DNA of 64,000 bases from Oscillospiraceae bacterium (GCA_025757685.1 CP107220.1:21001-85000), one strand, 5' to 3'; shown: positions 16,708-24,997, numbered from the stretch's first letter. Program-made: numbers and translations. The notes: generated from the sequence alone by a model not told the origin.

Positions 16708-17364
16708 ATGGATATGAAGATTTCACCGTCTATGCTGGCCTGCGATTTTGCCAACATGGGCGCAGAGGCCAACAAATGCGCCGCCGGGGGCGCTCATCTG
16801 CTGCACCTGGATGTAATGGACGGGCATTTTGTGCCCAATATCTCCTTTGGCGCGCCGGTGATCGCCGGGCTGTCCAAGGTGTGCGACCTGCCCTTTGATG
16901 TGCACCTGATGATCAGCCAGCCGCTGCGGTATATTGACGATTACGCCGACGCCGGTGCGGATCTGATCACTTTCCACCTGGAGAGCGACGATGACCCGAG
17001 CGCAGTGATCGACAAGATCCTTGCCCGGGGCTGCAAGCCTGCGATTGCCATTAAGCCGGGCACGCCGGCAGAGGCGGTGCTGCCCTATGCGGATCGGCTG
17101 GCCATGGTGCTGGTGATGACAGTGGAGCCGGGCTTCGGCGGCCAAAGCTTTATGGCAGATATGATGCCAAAGCTCACTTTGCTGCGCAGCCGCTATCCCC
17201 ACCTGGATCTGCAAGTGGACGGGGGCATTAACCTGGAGACGGTAAAGGCAGCGGCCAAGGCCGGGGCCAATGTGTTTGTGGCAGGGTCTGCGGTGTTTAA
17301 GAGTGCGGATCCGGCAGCCACCATTGCCGGTCTGTGCCGTGCGGCGCAGCAGGCTGCGGAATAA
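16708..17364 (+). CDS. rpe: Ribulose-phosphate 3-epimerase
   Basis: Interconverts ribulose 5-phosphate and xylulose 5-phosphate in the pentose phosphate pathway. It has 218 residues from ATG 16708, eight bases after AGGGG. All metal-site and phosphate-site motifs of this TIM-barrel family are present: SPSMLACDF, LHLDVMDGHFVPNISFG, FDVHLMI, VMTVEPGFGGQSF, LQVDGGIN and FVAGSAVF. It is the first gene of a probable operon with two envelope proteins and mgtE. Confidence 0.97.
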   Translation: MDMKISPSMLACDFANMGAEANKCAAGGAHLLHLDVMDGHFVPNISFGAPVIAGLSKVCDLPFDVHLMISQPLRYIDDYADAGADLITFHLESDDDPSAVIDKILARGCKPAIAIKPGTPAEAVLPYADRLAMVLVMTVEPGFGGQSFMADMMPKLTLLRSRYPHLDLQVDGGINLETVKAAAKAGANVFVAGSAVFKSADPAATIAGLCRAAQQAAE

Positions 17365-17370
17365 GGCAAG

Positions 17371-18432
17371 ATGAAGAAAAAGCAAAAGCGATTTTACAGT
17401 AATGACAAGCGGGGTCAAAAATGGACGGAGCCGGAAGTGGGCCGCCCCATTGACTTTGCAGACAAATACATCGAACCGCGCACCCAGGCGGGTCAGGCAG
17501 AGCTGGATCGGGAGCGGCGTAAAAAAGGCCCGGCGTTTCAAAAGGCCACGCCCGGTCAGGTGGTGCGCCGGGTACTTTTGGTGCTGCTGGGGCTGGTGCT
17601 GCTGTATGCGGGCTATATTTTGATGGATGCCTGGATGGATCTGCACGCCATGCCTGCCGCCCAAACGGACACGGTGGACGGCAATACCATCAGCACTGTG
17701 GCGCTGGAGGCCAAGGCAGCCAAGGTGGACAGTCTGTCCCTGGACGGCGCAGTGATGTTGGATGCCATGATGGACGATTTGTCCTCCGGCGGCTATACCG
17801 CTGCCTGTTTTGATATTAAGCGGGCGGACGGCACCGTGGGCTACGCCTCTACCCTGGGTACGGTGGCGGCAGCCGGGGCGGTATCTTCCCCTGCCGGGGA
17901 TTTGCGCTCCTCTTGTCAAAAGCTGGGCAAGAATGACTTGCTGGTGCTGGGGCACATTGTGTGCTATCCGGACAATGTGCAGACCGCTGCCAATCCGGCC
18001 TGGGCGGTGAAGAGCGGCAAAACCGCTTACACAGATCCGGCGGGCAACCGCTACCTGAACCCGGACAGCACGGAGGTTTACAACTACATTCGCTCGCTGG
18101 TGGAGGAGAGCGTTCGCGCCGGGGTAACGGTGTTTGTGCTGGAGGGTACGGAGCTGCCGCAGGCGGCGGGCACCTTTAACCACAACGGGTTTGCCGATTT
18201 GTCCAAGCGACTGACTGCCGACCTGGGGCAGGATGTAAAATTTCTGCAACCGGTGGCGGTAAACATCACCTCTACCGCTACGGCGGACCTGAAAAAAGAA
18301 GTGGCTGACAAGTGCACCCAAAACCCGAATGAAAACCAAATTTATGCCATTACCTGCCCGGAGAAAAGCCGTCGGGCAGTGAAGCAGCTGCTGGATGACC
18401 GTGGCTGCACCTGTTACCTGATCACGGAGTGA
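17371..18432 (+). CDS. Membrane-anchored, DUF4015-like TIM-barrel protein
   Basis: A 353-residue protein. The first 65 residues are basic and cytoplasmic, then a single helix (VLLVLLGLVLLYAGYILMDA) leads outside. From about residue 110 the sequence follows the putative glycoside hydrolase family DUF4015/PF13200: CFDIKRADGTVGYAS, LVLGHIVCYPDN, NPAWAVKSGKTAYTDPAGN, YLNPDSTEVYNYIRSLVEE. In that family the next strand carries an acidic FDYVRFP-type motif; here it reads VFVLEGTELP. The substrate is unknown and the usual active-site cluster may be altered. It lies between rpe and a cadherin-like envelope protein with gaps under seven bases. Confidence 0.72.
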   Translation: MKKKQKRFYSNDKRGQKWTEPEVGRPIDFADKYIEPRTQAGQAELDRERRKKGPAFQKATPGQVVRRVLLVLLGLVLLYAGYILMDAWMDLHAMPAAQTDTVDGNTISTVALEAKAAKVDSLSLDGAVMLDAMMDDLSSGGYTAACFDIKRADGTVGYASTLGTVAAAGAVSSPAGDLRSSCQKLGKNDLLVLGHIVCYPDNVQTAANPAWAVKSGKTAYTDPAGNRYLNPDSTEVYNYIRSLVEESVRAGVTVFVLEGTELPQAAGTFNHNGFADLSKRLTADLGQDVKFLQPVAVNITSTATADLKKEVADKCTQNPNENQIYAITCPEKSRRAVKQLLDDRGCTCYLITE

Positions 18433-18436
18433 CCTT

Positions 18437-19258
18437 ATGAAGCGAAAGTTCTTATACCTGCTGCTGACCCTGTGTCTGCTGGGTCAGTGCCTGCCTGCCT
18501 TTGCGGCGCAGGCCCCGGTGCTGGAGCGCATTGCCTTTTCCGGCGCCACCATTGTGGGGCAGTTTAAGAGCGATGTGTACCAGTACCAGTTGGTGCTGGA
18601 CAACGCGGCGGTGTCGCCAAAGCTGAAAAGCTACAAGGTGCAGGGGGAGGGCAACCTGTTCGTGACCTATGATACGGACAGCACCAACCATCAAACGGCG
18701 GTGGTGGTCACCCTCAGCTATGACACCGGCTCCGCCAAATATACCTTTACTTACAAGAACGCCGCAGCTTATGTTAAGAACAGCGAGAACCACCTGGACT
18801 CGATAACCTGCACCCTGGGTGAGCTGGTGCCGGAGATGAATGAGGACGATACCACTTACAAGCTGTATATTCCCTGCGACCTGACCTCGCTGATGATTAC
18901 CCCGGTGACCAAGGATATTAACGCCTACTGCGCACCGGTGGAGATGACGCTGGCGCCGGAGCAGGAGATCGACCTGACCCTGCCGGTGACCGCCTCGGAC
19001 GGCCAGGTGCGCACCTATACCATTAAGGTGCGCCGGGTGGACAAGACCGTGGAACAGGTGCGTGCCGAGATGGCACAGGAGGACTACACCTCCTTTGTGG
19101 AGGGCACCCGCTTTTACCAGCAGCCCGCCTTCCGGATGGCGGTGACTGCCGGCGTGGGCGGTCTGGCAGTGTTGATCGTTCTTTTGGCATTCCATGCCCG
19201 CAAGACTGCCCGGGTCACAGACGAGGACGAGCCGTCCTTTTATAGATCGGAGCAATAA
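18437..19258 (+). CDS. Secreted cadherin-like beta-sandwich protein with C-terminal anchor
   Basis: A 273-residue protein with a clear signal peptide (KFLYLLLTLCLLGQCLPAFA). Residues 115-210 fit the cadherin-like beta-sandwich repeat (PF12733): TYKLYIPCDLTSLMITPVTK and ending in VRTYTIKVRRVD. A helix near residue 240 (AVTAGVGGLAVLIVLLAF) and an acidic tail follow. It should be an extracellular domain tethered to the membrane. It starts four bases after the DUF4015-like protein, which suggests that the two act together at the cell surface. Confidence 0.78.
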   Translation: MKRKFLYLLLTLCLLGQCLPAFAAQAPVLERIAFSGATIVGQFKSDVYQYQLVLDNAAVSPKLKSYKVQGEGNLFVTYDTDSTNHQTAVVVTLSYDTGSAKYTFTYKNAAAYVKNSENHLDSITCTLGELVPEMNEDDTTYKLYIPCDLTSLMITPVTKDINAYCAPVEMTLAPEQEIDLTLPVTASDGQVRTYTIKVRRVDKTVEQVRAEMAQEDYTSFVEGTRFYQQPAFRMAVTAGVGGLAVLIVLLAFHARKTARVTDEDEPSFYRSEQ

Positions 19259-19316
19259 TCCGCTTATATCCTCCGGGATGTAAAGAATAAAAATAAGTGC
19301 AGAAAGGAGCGCGCCT

Positions 19317-20687
19317 ATGGAATTAGAAGAACTGAAAGCAGAAATTGAGGATCTTCATACCAAACGGCAGTTCTCTGCCATTAAAACCATTTTAAACCAG
19401 TTGAACCCGGCAGATATTGCCCAGCTTTTAGAGGAGTTCAGCAACGAAGAACGGCTGTTGTTCTTTCGCCTACTGGGCAAGGAAGAAGCGGCAGATACCT
19501 TTGTAGAGCTGGAGCCGGACAACCAGGAGGCACTGATTCACGCTTTCTCCGATAACGAGTTGCGAGAGGTGCTGGACGAGCTGTACCTGGACGATACGGT
19601 GGATATGATTGAGGAAATGCCCGCTACCGTTGTGAAGCGCATTTTGCGCAACACGGATGTGGAAACCCGCGCTTCCATCAACACCCTGCTGCGCTACCCG
19701 GAGGACAGCGCCGGTTCTATCATGACTCCGGAGTTTGTGGACTTAAAGCGGGATATGACCGTGGAGGACGCTTTTAAGCGCATTCGCCGCACCGGTGTGG
19801 ACAAAGAGACCATTTATACCTGCTATGTAACGGACGCCTCCCGCCATTTGCTGGGCGTGACCACCGTGAAGGAACTGCTGCTCCACGATCAGGACGACCG
19901 GATCGAGGCGTTTATGGAGACCAATGTGATCTATGTGAATACCCTTAGCGACCAGGAGGAGGCGGCTGCCCAGCTGAGCAAATACGACTTTCTGGCGTTG
20001 CCGGTGGTGGACCTGGAAGAGCGACTGGTGGGTATCATCACCGTAGACGATGCTATGGATGTTATCCAGGAGGAGAACACCGAGGATATTCAAAAGATGA
20101 ACGCCATCGTGCCCACGGAGCGGACTTATCTGAAGACCGGCGTGCTGGCGACTTGGAAGTCCCGGATCCCTTGGTTGCTGCTTTTGATGGTCAGCGCCAC
20201 CTTTACCGGCTCCATTATCACCAGCTTTGAGGACAAGCTGGCCAGTATGATTATTTTGACCTCCTTTATCCCTATGCTGATGGACACCGGCGGCAATTCC
20301 GGTGGTCAGGCCAGCGTTACCGTAATTCGCGCCCTGTCTCTTAACGAGATTGATATGCGGGATATTTTCAAGGTGATATGGAAAGAGCTGCGGGTGGGTC
20401 TGCTTTGCGGCACCAGCCTGGCGGTCATTAACTTTGTTAAGGTACTGTTGGTGGATCGACTGATGCTGGGTATGACCGGCGTGACCTTGAAGGTGGATCT
20501 GGTGATCAGCCTGACCCTGATTGTTGAGGTCACTTTGGCCAAGATGATCGGCTGTTCTCTGCCCATTATCGCCAAACGATTGAAACTGGATCCGGCGGTG
20601 ATGTCGTCCCCCTTTGTAACCACCATTGTGGACGCTATTTCCCTGTTGATCTACTTTGGCTTTGCCACCGCCGTGCTGCATATTTAA
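19317..20687 (+). CDS. mgtE: Magnesium transporter MgtE
   Basis: A 456-residue Mg2+ channel. An N-terminal helical superhelix (IAQLLEEFSNEERLLFFRLL) senses Mg2+. Two CBS domains follow, with the family hallmark RYPEDSAGSIMTPEFV at their start. Five membrane helices make up the C-terminal 180 residues, including GGNSGGQASVTVIRALSLNEI, the pore signature. AAAGGAG lies seven bases before the ATG. No M-box riboswitch is visible in the 58-base gap upstream, so regulation is probably through the rpe promoter and the Mg2+-sensing domains. Confidence 0.96.
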   Translation: MELEELKAEIEDLHTKRQFSAIKTILNQLNPADIAQLLEEFSNEERLLFFRLLGKEEAADTFVELEPDNQEALIHAFSDNELREVLDELYLDDTVDMIEEMPATVVKRILRNTDVETRASINTLLRYPEDSAGSIMTPEFVDLKRDMTVEDAFKRIRRTGVDKETIYTCYVTDASRHLLGVTTVKELLLHDQDDRIEAFMETNVIYVNTLSDQEEAAAQLSKYDFLALPVVDLEERLVGIITVDDAMDVIQEENTEDIQKMNAIVPTERTYLKTGVLATWKSRIPWLLLLMVSATFTGSIITSFEDKLASMIILTSFIPMLMDTGGNSGGQASVTVIRALSLNEIDMRDIFKVIWKELRVGLLCGTSLAVINFVKVLLVDRLMLGMTGVTLKVDLVISLTLIVEVTLAKMIGCSLPIIAKRLKLDPAVMSSPFVTTIVDAISLLIYFGFATAVLHI

Positions 20688-20706
20688 CAGCGTAAATGGG
20701 TATAAA

Positions 20707-20757
20707 ATAACCCCCGGGCACACAAGTTGCCGCTTGTGTGCCCGGGGGTTATTGTGT
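20707..20757. terminator. Strong bidirectional terminator
   Basis: A perfect GC-rich stem of about 20 bp (AACCCCCGGGCACACAAG with CTTGTGTGCCCGGGGGTT) directly follows mgtE, with T-rich sequence on the plus side. Confidence 0.88.
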
Positions 20758-20771
20758 TTTTGGGGTGCTTA

Positions 20772-20838
20772 TTTATCCGCCCGCGGGCGGCAAATTGCCG
20801 CCCCTACGGGTTCCTTTTGGTACAATTGTAGGGTGCGT
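20772..20838. repeat. Palindromic intergenic repeat
   Basis: The core GGGCGGCAA-A-TTGCCGCCC at about 20784-20802 is an almost perfect inverted repeat, followed by CCTACGGG and then TTGTAGGG about 35 bases on. This type of GTAGGGGCGGC palindrome is, as I recall, dispersed between genes in gut Clostridia. Only one full copy is in this window. Confidence 0.5.
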
Positions 20839-20848
20839 TATACTTTCA

Positions 20849-21376
20849 TCACGCCCCGAAAATCAGACCCATGGCCTTGTGCCACTCCGCGGGGAGCAGG
20901 CAATAATCTGCACCGGTAATGTCCGTATGCCGGTCTATCCATACCAGTTCGTCGATCTCCTCCGCCTGGTAGCGCAGAGTGGTCAGGGGAGCAGCGGGAT
21001 GCAGCAGATACACCCGGCAGTGCTCGTTACTGACAAAGCGGCCGTGACCAAAGTCTGCATCCACCTCTAACTTTTGGGTAAACAGGTAGCGCAGGTCATC
21101 GGCACCGGCGGATAGGTTCAGCTCCTCTTGCAGTTCTCGCCGGGCGGCGGTCAGGTAGTCCTCGCCGGCGTCCACATGGCCGGTGCAGGCCAGATCCAGC
21201 TTGCCGGGAAAAGACTCTTTGTCCCACTTTCGTCGTTGAAGCAGTACCCGGTCACCCTGTATCACAAAGATATGCACGCTGGGGTGCCAGTCCCCGTCCC
21301 GGTGGACGGCGTTTCGCTCTTTGGTGATCCCCAGGGGTTCCCCGGTGGGGGACAGCAGGTCAAAATACTCGGCCAT
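20849..21376 (-). CDS. Nudix hydrolase
   Basis: The 175-residue protein has a full Nudix box: Gly66, Glu72, Arg80, Glu81, Glu84 and Glu85 in GHVDAGEDYLTAARRELQEE. The N-terminal EYFDLLSPTGEPLGITKERNAVH and later WIDRHTD region match the YfcD/isopentenyl-diphosphate-isomerase-like branch. It hydrolyses a nucleoside diphosphate linked to another group; the substrate cannot be told. It is the last gene of a four-gene reverse operon, one base after the preceding stop. Confidence 0.92.
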   Translation of the reverse strand: MAEYFDLLSPTGEPLGITKERNAVHRDGDWHPSVHIFVIQGDRVLLQRRKWDKESFPGKLDLACTGHVDAGEDYLTAARRELQEELNLSAGADDLRYLFTQKLEVDADFGHGRFVSNEHCRVYLLHPAAPLTTLRYQAEEIDELVWIDRHTDITGADYCLLPAEWHKAMGLIFGA

Positions 21377-21377
21377 A

Positions 21378-21569
21378 TCAGTTTTGTTTCCTTACAATGC
21401 CGTACTCGCCTACATCGGGACGGAAGTATTTGCACCCGGCGGAGGTGTCACTCTCCAGCATGCGGGCGTACTCGTCCTCGTCCAGCATCAGGTCGCAGAA
21501 GCCCTCTTCGGCGTCCTCGCCCTCGCCGTCGCACACAAAGTACCAGCAGTTCTCACACAGTCTGTCCAT
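21378..21569 (-). CDS. Small Cys-rich protein, DUF6472-like
   Basis: A 63-residue protein with CENCWYFVCD, CDLMLDEDEYARML, CKYFR and the ending YGIVRKQN. Four spaced cysteines could hold a metal. The pattern and the VRKQ ending match what I remember of DUF6472, small proteins of Clostridia with no known function. It starts one base after the SecB-like gene ends and is followed at one base by the Nudix gene. The tight spacing supports it as real. Confidence 0.78.
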   Translation of the reverse strand: MDRLCENCWYFVCDGEGEDAEEGFCDLMLDEDEYARMLESDTSAGCKYFRPDVGEYGIVRKQN

Positions 21570-21570
21570 A

Positions 21571-21966
21571 TCAGTTCAGGGGCGACTGGTCCGGGCCGCC
21601 AACGGTCACGGTGTCTTTGTTCAGCCGCATAATGGGGATCATCAGCCCGGGCACGCCGCAGTGGCCGGCCATTTGGCTGACGATCTGGCGCAGGAAGGGA
21701 TAGATCTGGTCAAAAGACTGGGTGTGAATGTCCGCCTTGTCATCCCCTTCGTCGTAGGTGAACTCCGCCACCATGTCAATCTGCACCTCAAAGGGGTTCA
21801 TATTCCCGTCGGTAATGCGAAAGGACAGGATCCCCACGCACTTGTGCACATCGTCCATATAGTTTACATTGTATTTTACCTGGTTTTGCAGCTGCAATTC
21901 GGTGCCGTTTGCTACGGTATTTTCCATGTGCAGCTTGTTCACCTTGTAGCCTTGTATTTGTACCAT
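21571..21966 (-). CDS. SecB-like export chaperone
   Basis: A 131-residue protein whose strand pattern and ending (YPFLRQIVSQMAGHCGVPGLMIP) match the SecB chaperone family, which keeps preproteins unfolded. SecB is classical in Proteobacteria, but single-domain relatives occur in Firmicutes and in toxin-antitoxin-chaperone modules. Here no toxin-antitoxin genes lie next to it, so it is more likely a general or operon-specific chaperone. AAGGAG lies seven bases before the ATG. It is the second gene after the GH28-like enzyme. Confidence 0.75.
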   Translation of the reverse strand: MVQIQGYKVNKLHMENTVANGTELQLQNQVKYNVNYMDDVHKCVGILSFRITDGNMNPFEVQIDMVAEFTYDEGDDKADIHTQSFDQIYPFLRQIVSQMAGHCGVPGLMIPIMRLNKDTVTVGGPDQSPLN

Positions 21967-21978
21967 ACTTTTACTCCT

Positions 21979-23355
21979 TTATTTTACCAGCCGCACATGG
22001 CGCAGCTTTAGGTCGTCCTCTGCCGGGTCGGCGGCATGGCCGGTTAGGCGTATCAGCTCCAGATTGTCCACATAGGCGGCGTCTACCGCACAGCTGTAAT
22101 CCGGGCACAGGTTGCCCCAGTCGGTCTTGGTTTTTTCAATGGTAATGTCTTTGGCGTGGCGTAGGAAGAAGGCGGCGTTTTGGTACTTTTCCACCCCGTA
22201 GTCTAAGCAGGGGCGCAAGTCATACAGCCCGCAGGGCCACTTGCTGGTTTTGGTCAGGGTAATGCGGCAGTTCTCAAAGCGCACATCTTCAATGGGGTTC
22301 TCCGCTGTGCCGTGAAGGAGCACGCCGTTCTCGCCCTTGGCGGTAATGTTAAAGAAGCGAATGTTCTTTACCTTACCGCAGCGGGTATTCTGGTCCCGGT
22401 CAAAGGCGGTGATGGTGATGGGCTCTGCCGTGCCCCACCAGTCCGGGCAAAAGCGCCGGGTCTCTATGATAATATTGGAATAGCTTACATTCTCTACCGA
22501 GCCGCCGTCCCGAATTTGAATGGACAGCCCCCGGTTGCTGCGGGAGATCACGCAGTTTTGTACCAGCACATTGCGAAAATCGCCCACTCCTTCGGTGCCG
22601 ATCTTAATGGCAGCGGAGGTGGATACCAGGGTGCAGCCGTCAATGATGATATTTTCGCAGGGGCCGTACTCGGCGTTGCCCTTGCTGGCCTTAAGGCAAA
22701 TGCAGTCGTCGGCGCACTCCACATGGCAGCCCAAAATGCGCACATTGGAGCAGTGGTCCGGGTCAATGCCGTCGCTGTTGGCCACATCCAGATCATTGAG
22801 AATGCGAATACGGTCAATAAGCACATCGTCGCACCCGGCCGGGTGCAGGGTCCAGAACGGTGCGTCCACAATGGTAATGTCCTTAAAGGTGATATGGTTG
22901 GACTTCTCCACATAGATCACCGTAGGGCGGGGGTAGAAGTCGCCGGTCACATAGTATTGGTCCTTGCGCTGCACAAAGGCGTGGCCGTTGGCGTCAATGG
23001 TGCCCTCCCCGCTGATGGTGCAGCCGTCTGCCTCATAGCCGTAGAGAAAGACAAAGCTGGGCTTGCCGGTGACCGGGTTGCCGATCAACGCCGTTTTGGG
23101 GTCGTTGATGAGTTTGTTGGGGCGGATATAGCCGTCAATATTGCCGGTGGCTTTCAGCCGAGCGCCTTTTTGAATATGCAGGTCCACCTTGGATCGCAGG
23201 CGAATGGAGTCGCTGTAAAACACATAGCCGCTTTGCAGCACCACCCGGCCGCCGCCGTTTTTGGCGCAGTCGTCAATGGCGTGCTGAATGGCAAAGGCGT
23301 CGTTGGTGGCGCCGTCGCCGACGGCACCGTACTGGAGAACATTGTATTCCTTCAA
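21979..23355 (-). CDS. GH28-family polygalacturonase-like enzyme
   Basis: A right-handed beta-helix protein of 458 residues with the GH28 start NVLQYGAVGDGATNDAFAI. The catalytic segments NSDGIDPDHC and CADDCICLK (paired Asp) are present. The next family motif, usually GHG, reads IGTEG here, and the Arg of the RIK motif may be in RGLSIQIRDGG. There is no signal peptide, so it acts in the cytoplasm on pectin-derived or other uronic-acid oligomers. It begins with TTG 23355, eight bases after AAGGAG. The changed GHG motif suggests a substrate other than plain polygalacturonan. Confidence 0.85.
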   Translation of the reverse strand: MKEYNVLQYGAVGDGATNDAFAIQHAIDDCAKNGGGRVVLQSGYVFYSDSIRLRSKVDLHIQKGARLKATGNIDGYIRPNKLINDPKTALIGNPVTGKPSFVFLYGYEADGCTISGEGTIDANGHAFVQRKDQYYVTGDFYPRPTVIYVEKSNHITFKDITIVDAPFWTLHPAGCDDVLIDRIRILNDLDVANSDGIDPDHCSNVRILGCHVECADDCICLKASKGNAEYGPCENIIIDGCTLVSTSAAIKIGTEGVGDFRNVLVQNCVISRSNRGLSIQIRDGGSVENVSYSNIIIETRRFCPDWWGTAEPITITAFDRDQNTRCGKVKNIRFFNITAKGENGVLLHGTAENPIEDVRFENCRITLTKTSKWPCGLYDLRPCLDYGVEKYQNAAFFLRHAKDITIEKTKTDWGNLCPDYSCAVDAAYVDNLELIRLTGHAADPAEDDLKLRHVRLVK

Positions 23356-23425
23356 CTTTTTTGCTCCTTATAACAGAATATCTATTTTATCTAATATAGC
23401 ATATTTTATACGCCATTTCAACTCA

Positions 23426-23454
23426 TTGACAAAAGACGGTAAGTATGGTATAGT
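23426..23454 (+). promoter_or_regulatory. Sigma-A promoter of the FAD oxidoreductase
   Basis: TTGACA (23426-23431), 17-base spacer, TATAGT (23449-23454). Confidence 0.78.
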
Positions 23455-23468
23455 TACAACGCAAACTG

Positions 23469-23512
23469 CCGTCACATTCCTCAGTCCAACGGAATGGAGG
23501 ACGGTTCTTTTT
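23469..23512 (+). promoter_or_regulatory. Leader hairpin with T-tract (attenuator-like)
   Basis: Between the promoter and the oxidoreductase start, CCGTC-ACATTCC pairs with GGAATG-gag-GACGG around a 10-base loop and is followed by TTCTTTTT. The position, inside a 5' leader, is that of a transcription attenuator. No known riboswitch core is recognised. Confidence 0.45.
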
Positions 23513-23552
23513 ATGCCTGTCGGCAAGTGAGATAAATGAGGTGCAAAAACAG

Positions 23553-24941
23553 ATGAAGTATGATGTAGTCATCGTCGGCGCCGGCCCTGCCGGGATCTTT
23601 ACCGCCATTGAGATGCTGCGCCACGGCAGCAAAAAGAAGATCTTGATTATTGAGAAAGGTAAGGCCATTGAGAACCGTGCCTGCCCCAAGACCAAAACCA
23701 AGAAGTGCATGAACTGCCAGCCCTACTGCCACATTACCACCGGCTTTTCCGGCGCAGGTGCCTTCTCGGACGGCAAGCTGTCCCTGAGCTATGAGGTAGG
23801 CGGCGATTTGCCCTCCCTGATCGGTGCGGACCTGGCGCAGGATACCATTGATTATACGGACAAGATCTACCTGGAGTTCGGTGCAGATACCCACATCGAG
23901 GGCCTGGAGAATACGGACGAGGTGAAGGCCATTCGCAAGCGGGCCATTCAGGCCGGGCTGAAGCTGGTGGATTGCCCCATTCGCCACCTGGGCACGGAAA
24001 AGGCAAGAGAGATCTACTACGCCATGGAGCAGTATTTGCTGGAGAATGGGGTAGAGATCATCTTTGGCGTGGAGTGCAACAATATTATCCTCTCCGGCAC
24101 CAAGTGCGAGGGTGTGATCCTGACGGAAAACGGCACCCAGCGGGAGATCCGGGCGGATCATACCATTGTGGCCACCGGCCGTCGCGGCGCCGAGTGGCTG
24201 GAGAAGATCTGTGCCGAGCACAACATTGCCCACCAGCCGGGCACCGTAGACATCGGTGTGCGCGTGGAGTGCCGCAATGAGGTGATGGAAAAGGTCAACG
24301 AGGCCCTGTACGAAAGCAAGCTCATTGGCTATCCAAAGCCCTTTAAGAACAAGGTGCGCACCTTCTGCCAGAACCCGGGCGGCTTTGTGGCTCAGGAGAA
24401 TTACGACAACGACCTGGCGGTGGTCAACGGCCATTCCTATAAGGAATTGAAGTCGGACAATACCAACTTGGCGATCCTGTGCTCCCACAATTTCAGCTAT
24501 CCCTTTAACCAGCCCATTGCCTATGCGCAAAAGGTGGGCGAGCTGACCAATATGCTGGCAGCGGGTCACATTTTGGTGCAGCGCTTTGGTGATATTCTGG
24601 ACGGCAAGCGTACCTGGGAAAAGGAGTTGGCCCAGTCCAATGTGCGCCCCACTTTGCCGGACGCTGTGGCCGGCGACATTACCGCCGCCATGCCTTACCG
24701 GGCCATGACCAATATTATTAACTTTATCCAGGCTATGGACCATGTGGTGCCGGGCTTTGCCTCTTATGAAACGCTGCTGTATTCCCCGGAGTTGAAGTTC
24801 TATTCCAACCGGATTAAGATGGACACGGACTTTAACACCAGCGTAGAGGGCCTGCACTGCCTGGGCGACTCCAGCGGCTGGACCCGCGGGTTAATGATGG
24901 CCTCTGTGATGGGCGTCATTATGGGCCGCAAACTGCTGTAA
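23553..24941 (+). CDS. FAD-dependent oxidoreductase (COG2509 type)
   Basis: A flavoprotein of 462 residues. The N-terminal dinucleotide motif is VVIVGAGPAGIF. A cysteine cluster follows (CPKTKTKKCMNCQPYC), then the loop TGFSGAGAFSDGKL, both typical of the uncharacterised FAD-dependent dehydrogenases of COG2509. The C terminus has the FAD-contact GLHCLGDSSGWTRGLMMAS. The ATG 23553 is nine bases after GAGGTG; GTG 23541 is part of that site. It has its own promoter and terminator. The substrate is unknown; the cysteines may hold an iron-sulfur cluster or a disulfide. Confidence 0.9.
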   Translation: MKYDVVIVGAGPAGIFTAIEMLRHGSKKKILIIEKGKAIENRACPKTKTKKCMNCQPYCHITTGFSGAGAFSDGKLSLSYEVGGDLPSLIGADLAQDTIDYTDKIYLEFGADTHIEGLENTDEVKAIRKRAIQAGLKLVDCPIRHLGTEKAREIYYAMEQYLLENGVEIIFGVECNNIILSGTKCEGVILTENGTQREIRADHTIVATGRRGAEWLEKICAEHNIAHQPGTVDIGVRVECRNEVMEKVNEALYESKLIGYPKPFKNKVRTFCQNPGGFVAQENYDNDLAVVNGHSYKELKSDNTNLAILCSHNFSYPFNQPIAYAQKVGELTNMLAAGHILVQRFGDILDGKRTWEKELAQSNVRPTLPDAVAGDITAAMPYRAMTNIINFIQAMDHVVPGFASYETLLYSPELKFYSNRIKMDTDFNTSVEGLHCLGDSSGWTRGLMMASVMGVIMGRKLL

Positions 24942-24953
24942 ACGAAAAGAATT

Positions 24954-24997
24954 CCCTGCAAAAATCAAACCTTTTTGCAGGGTTTCGTTGCTTTTCT
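24954..24997 (+). terminator. Terminator of the FAD oxidoreductase
   Basis: CCCTGCAAAAA pairs with TTTTTGCAGGG and is followed by a T-rich run. The T-rich region also holds the -35 of purA. Confidence 0.82.

Noticed and set aside
16723..18339. Long minus-strand frame of about 538 codons
   Set aside because: It lies opposite rpe and the 17371 gene, which have clear motifs. It is His/Arg/Gly-rich, as antisense frames in GC-rich DNA are, and lacks a ribosome site.
19259..19316. M-box riboswitch before mgtE
   Set aside because: The gap is only 58 bases and shows no M-box core; mgtE appears to be in the rpe operon.
22312..23373. Plus-strand frame of 353 codons
   Set aside because: Antisense of the GH28-like gene, which carries family motifs.
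23511..24857. Minus-strand frame of about 448 codons
   Set aside because: It is the antisense shadow of the FAD oxidoreductase, with no ribosome site or motif.
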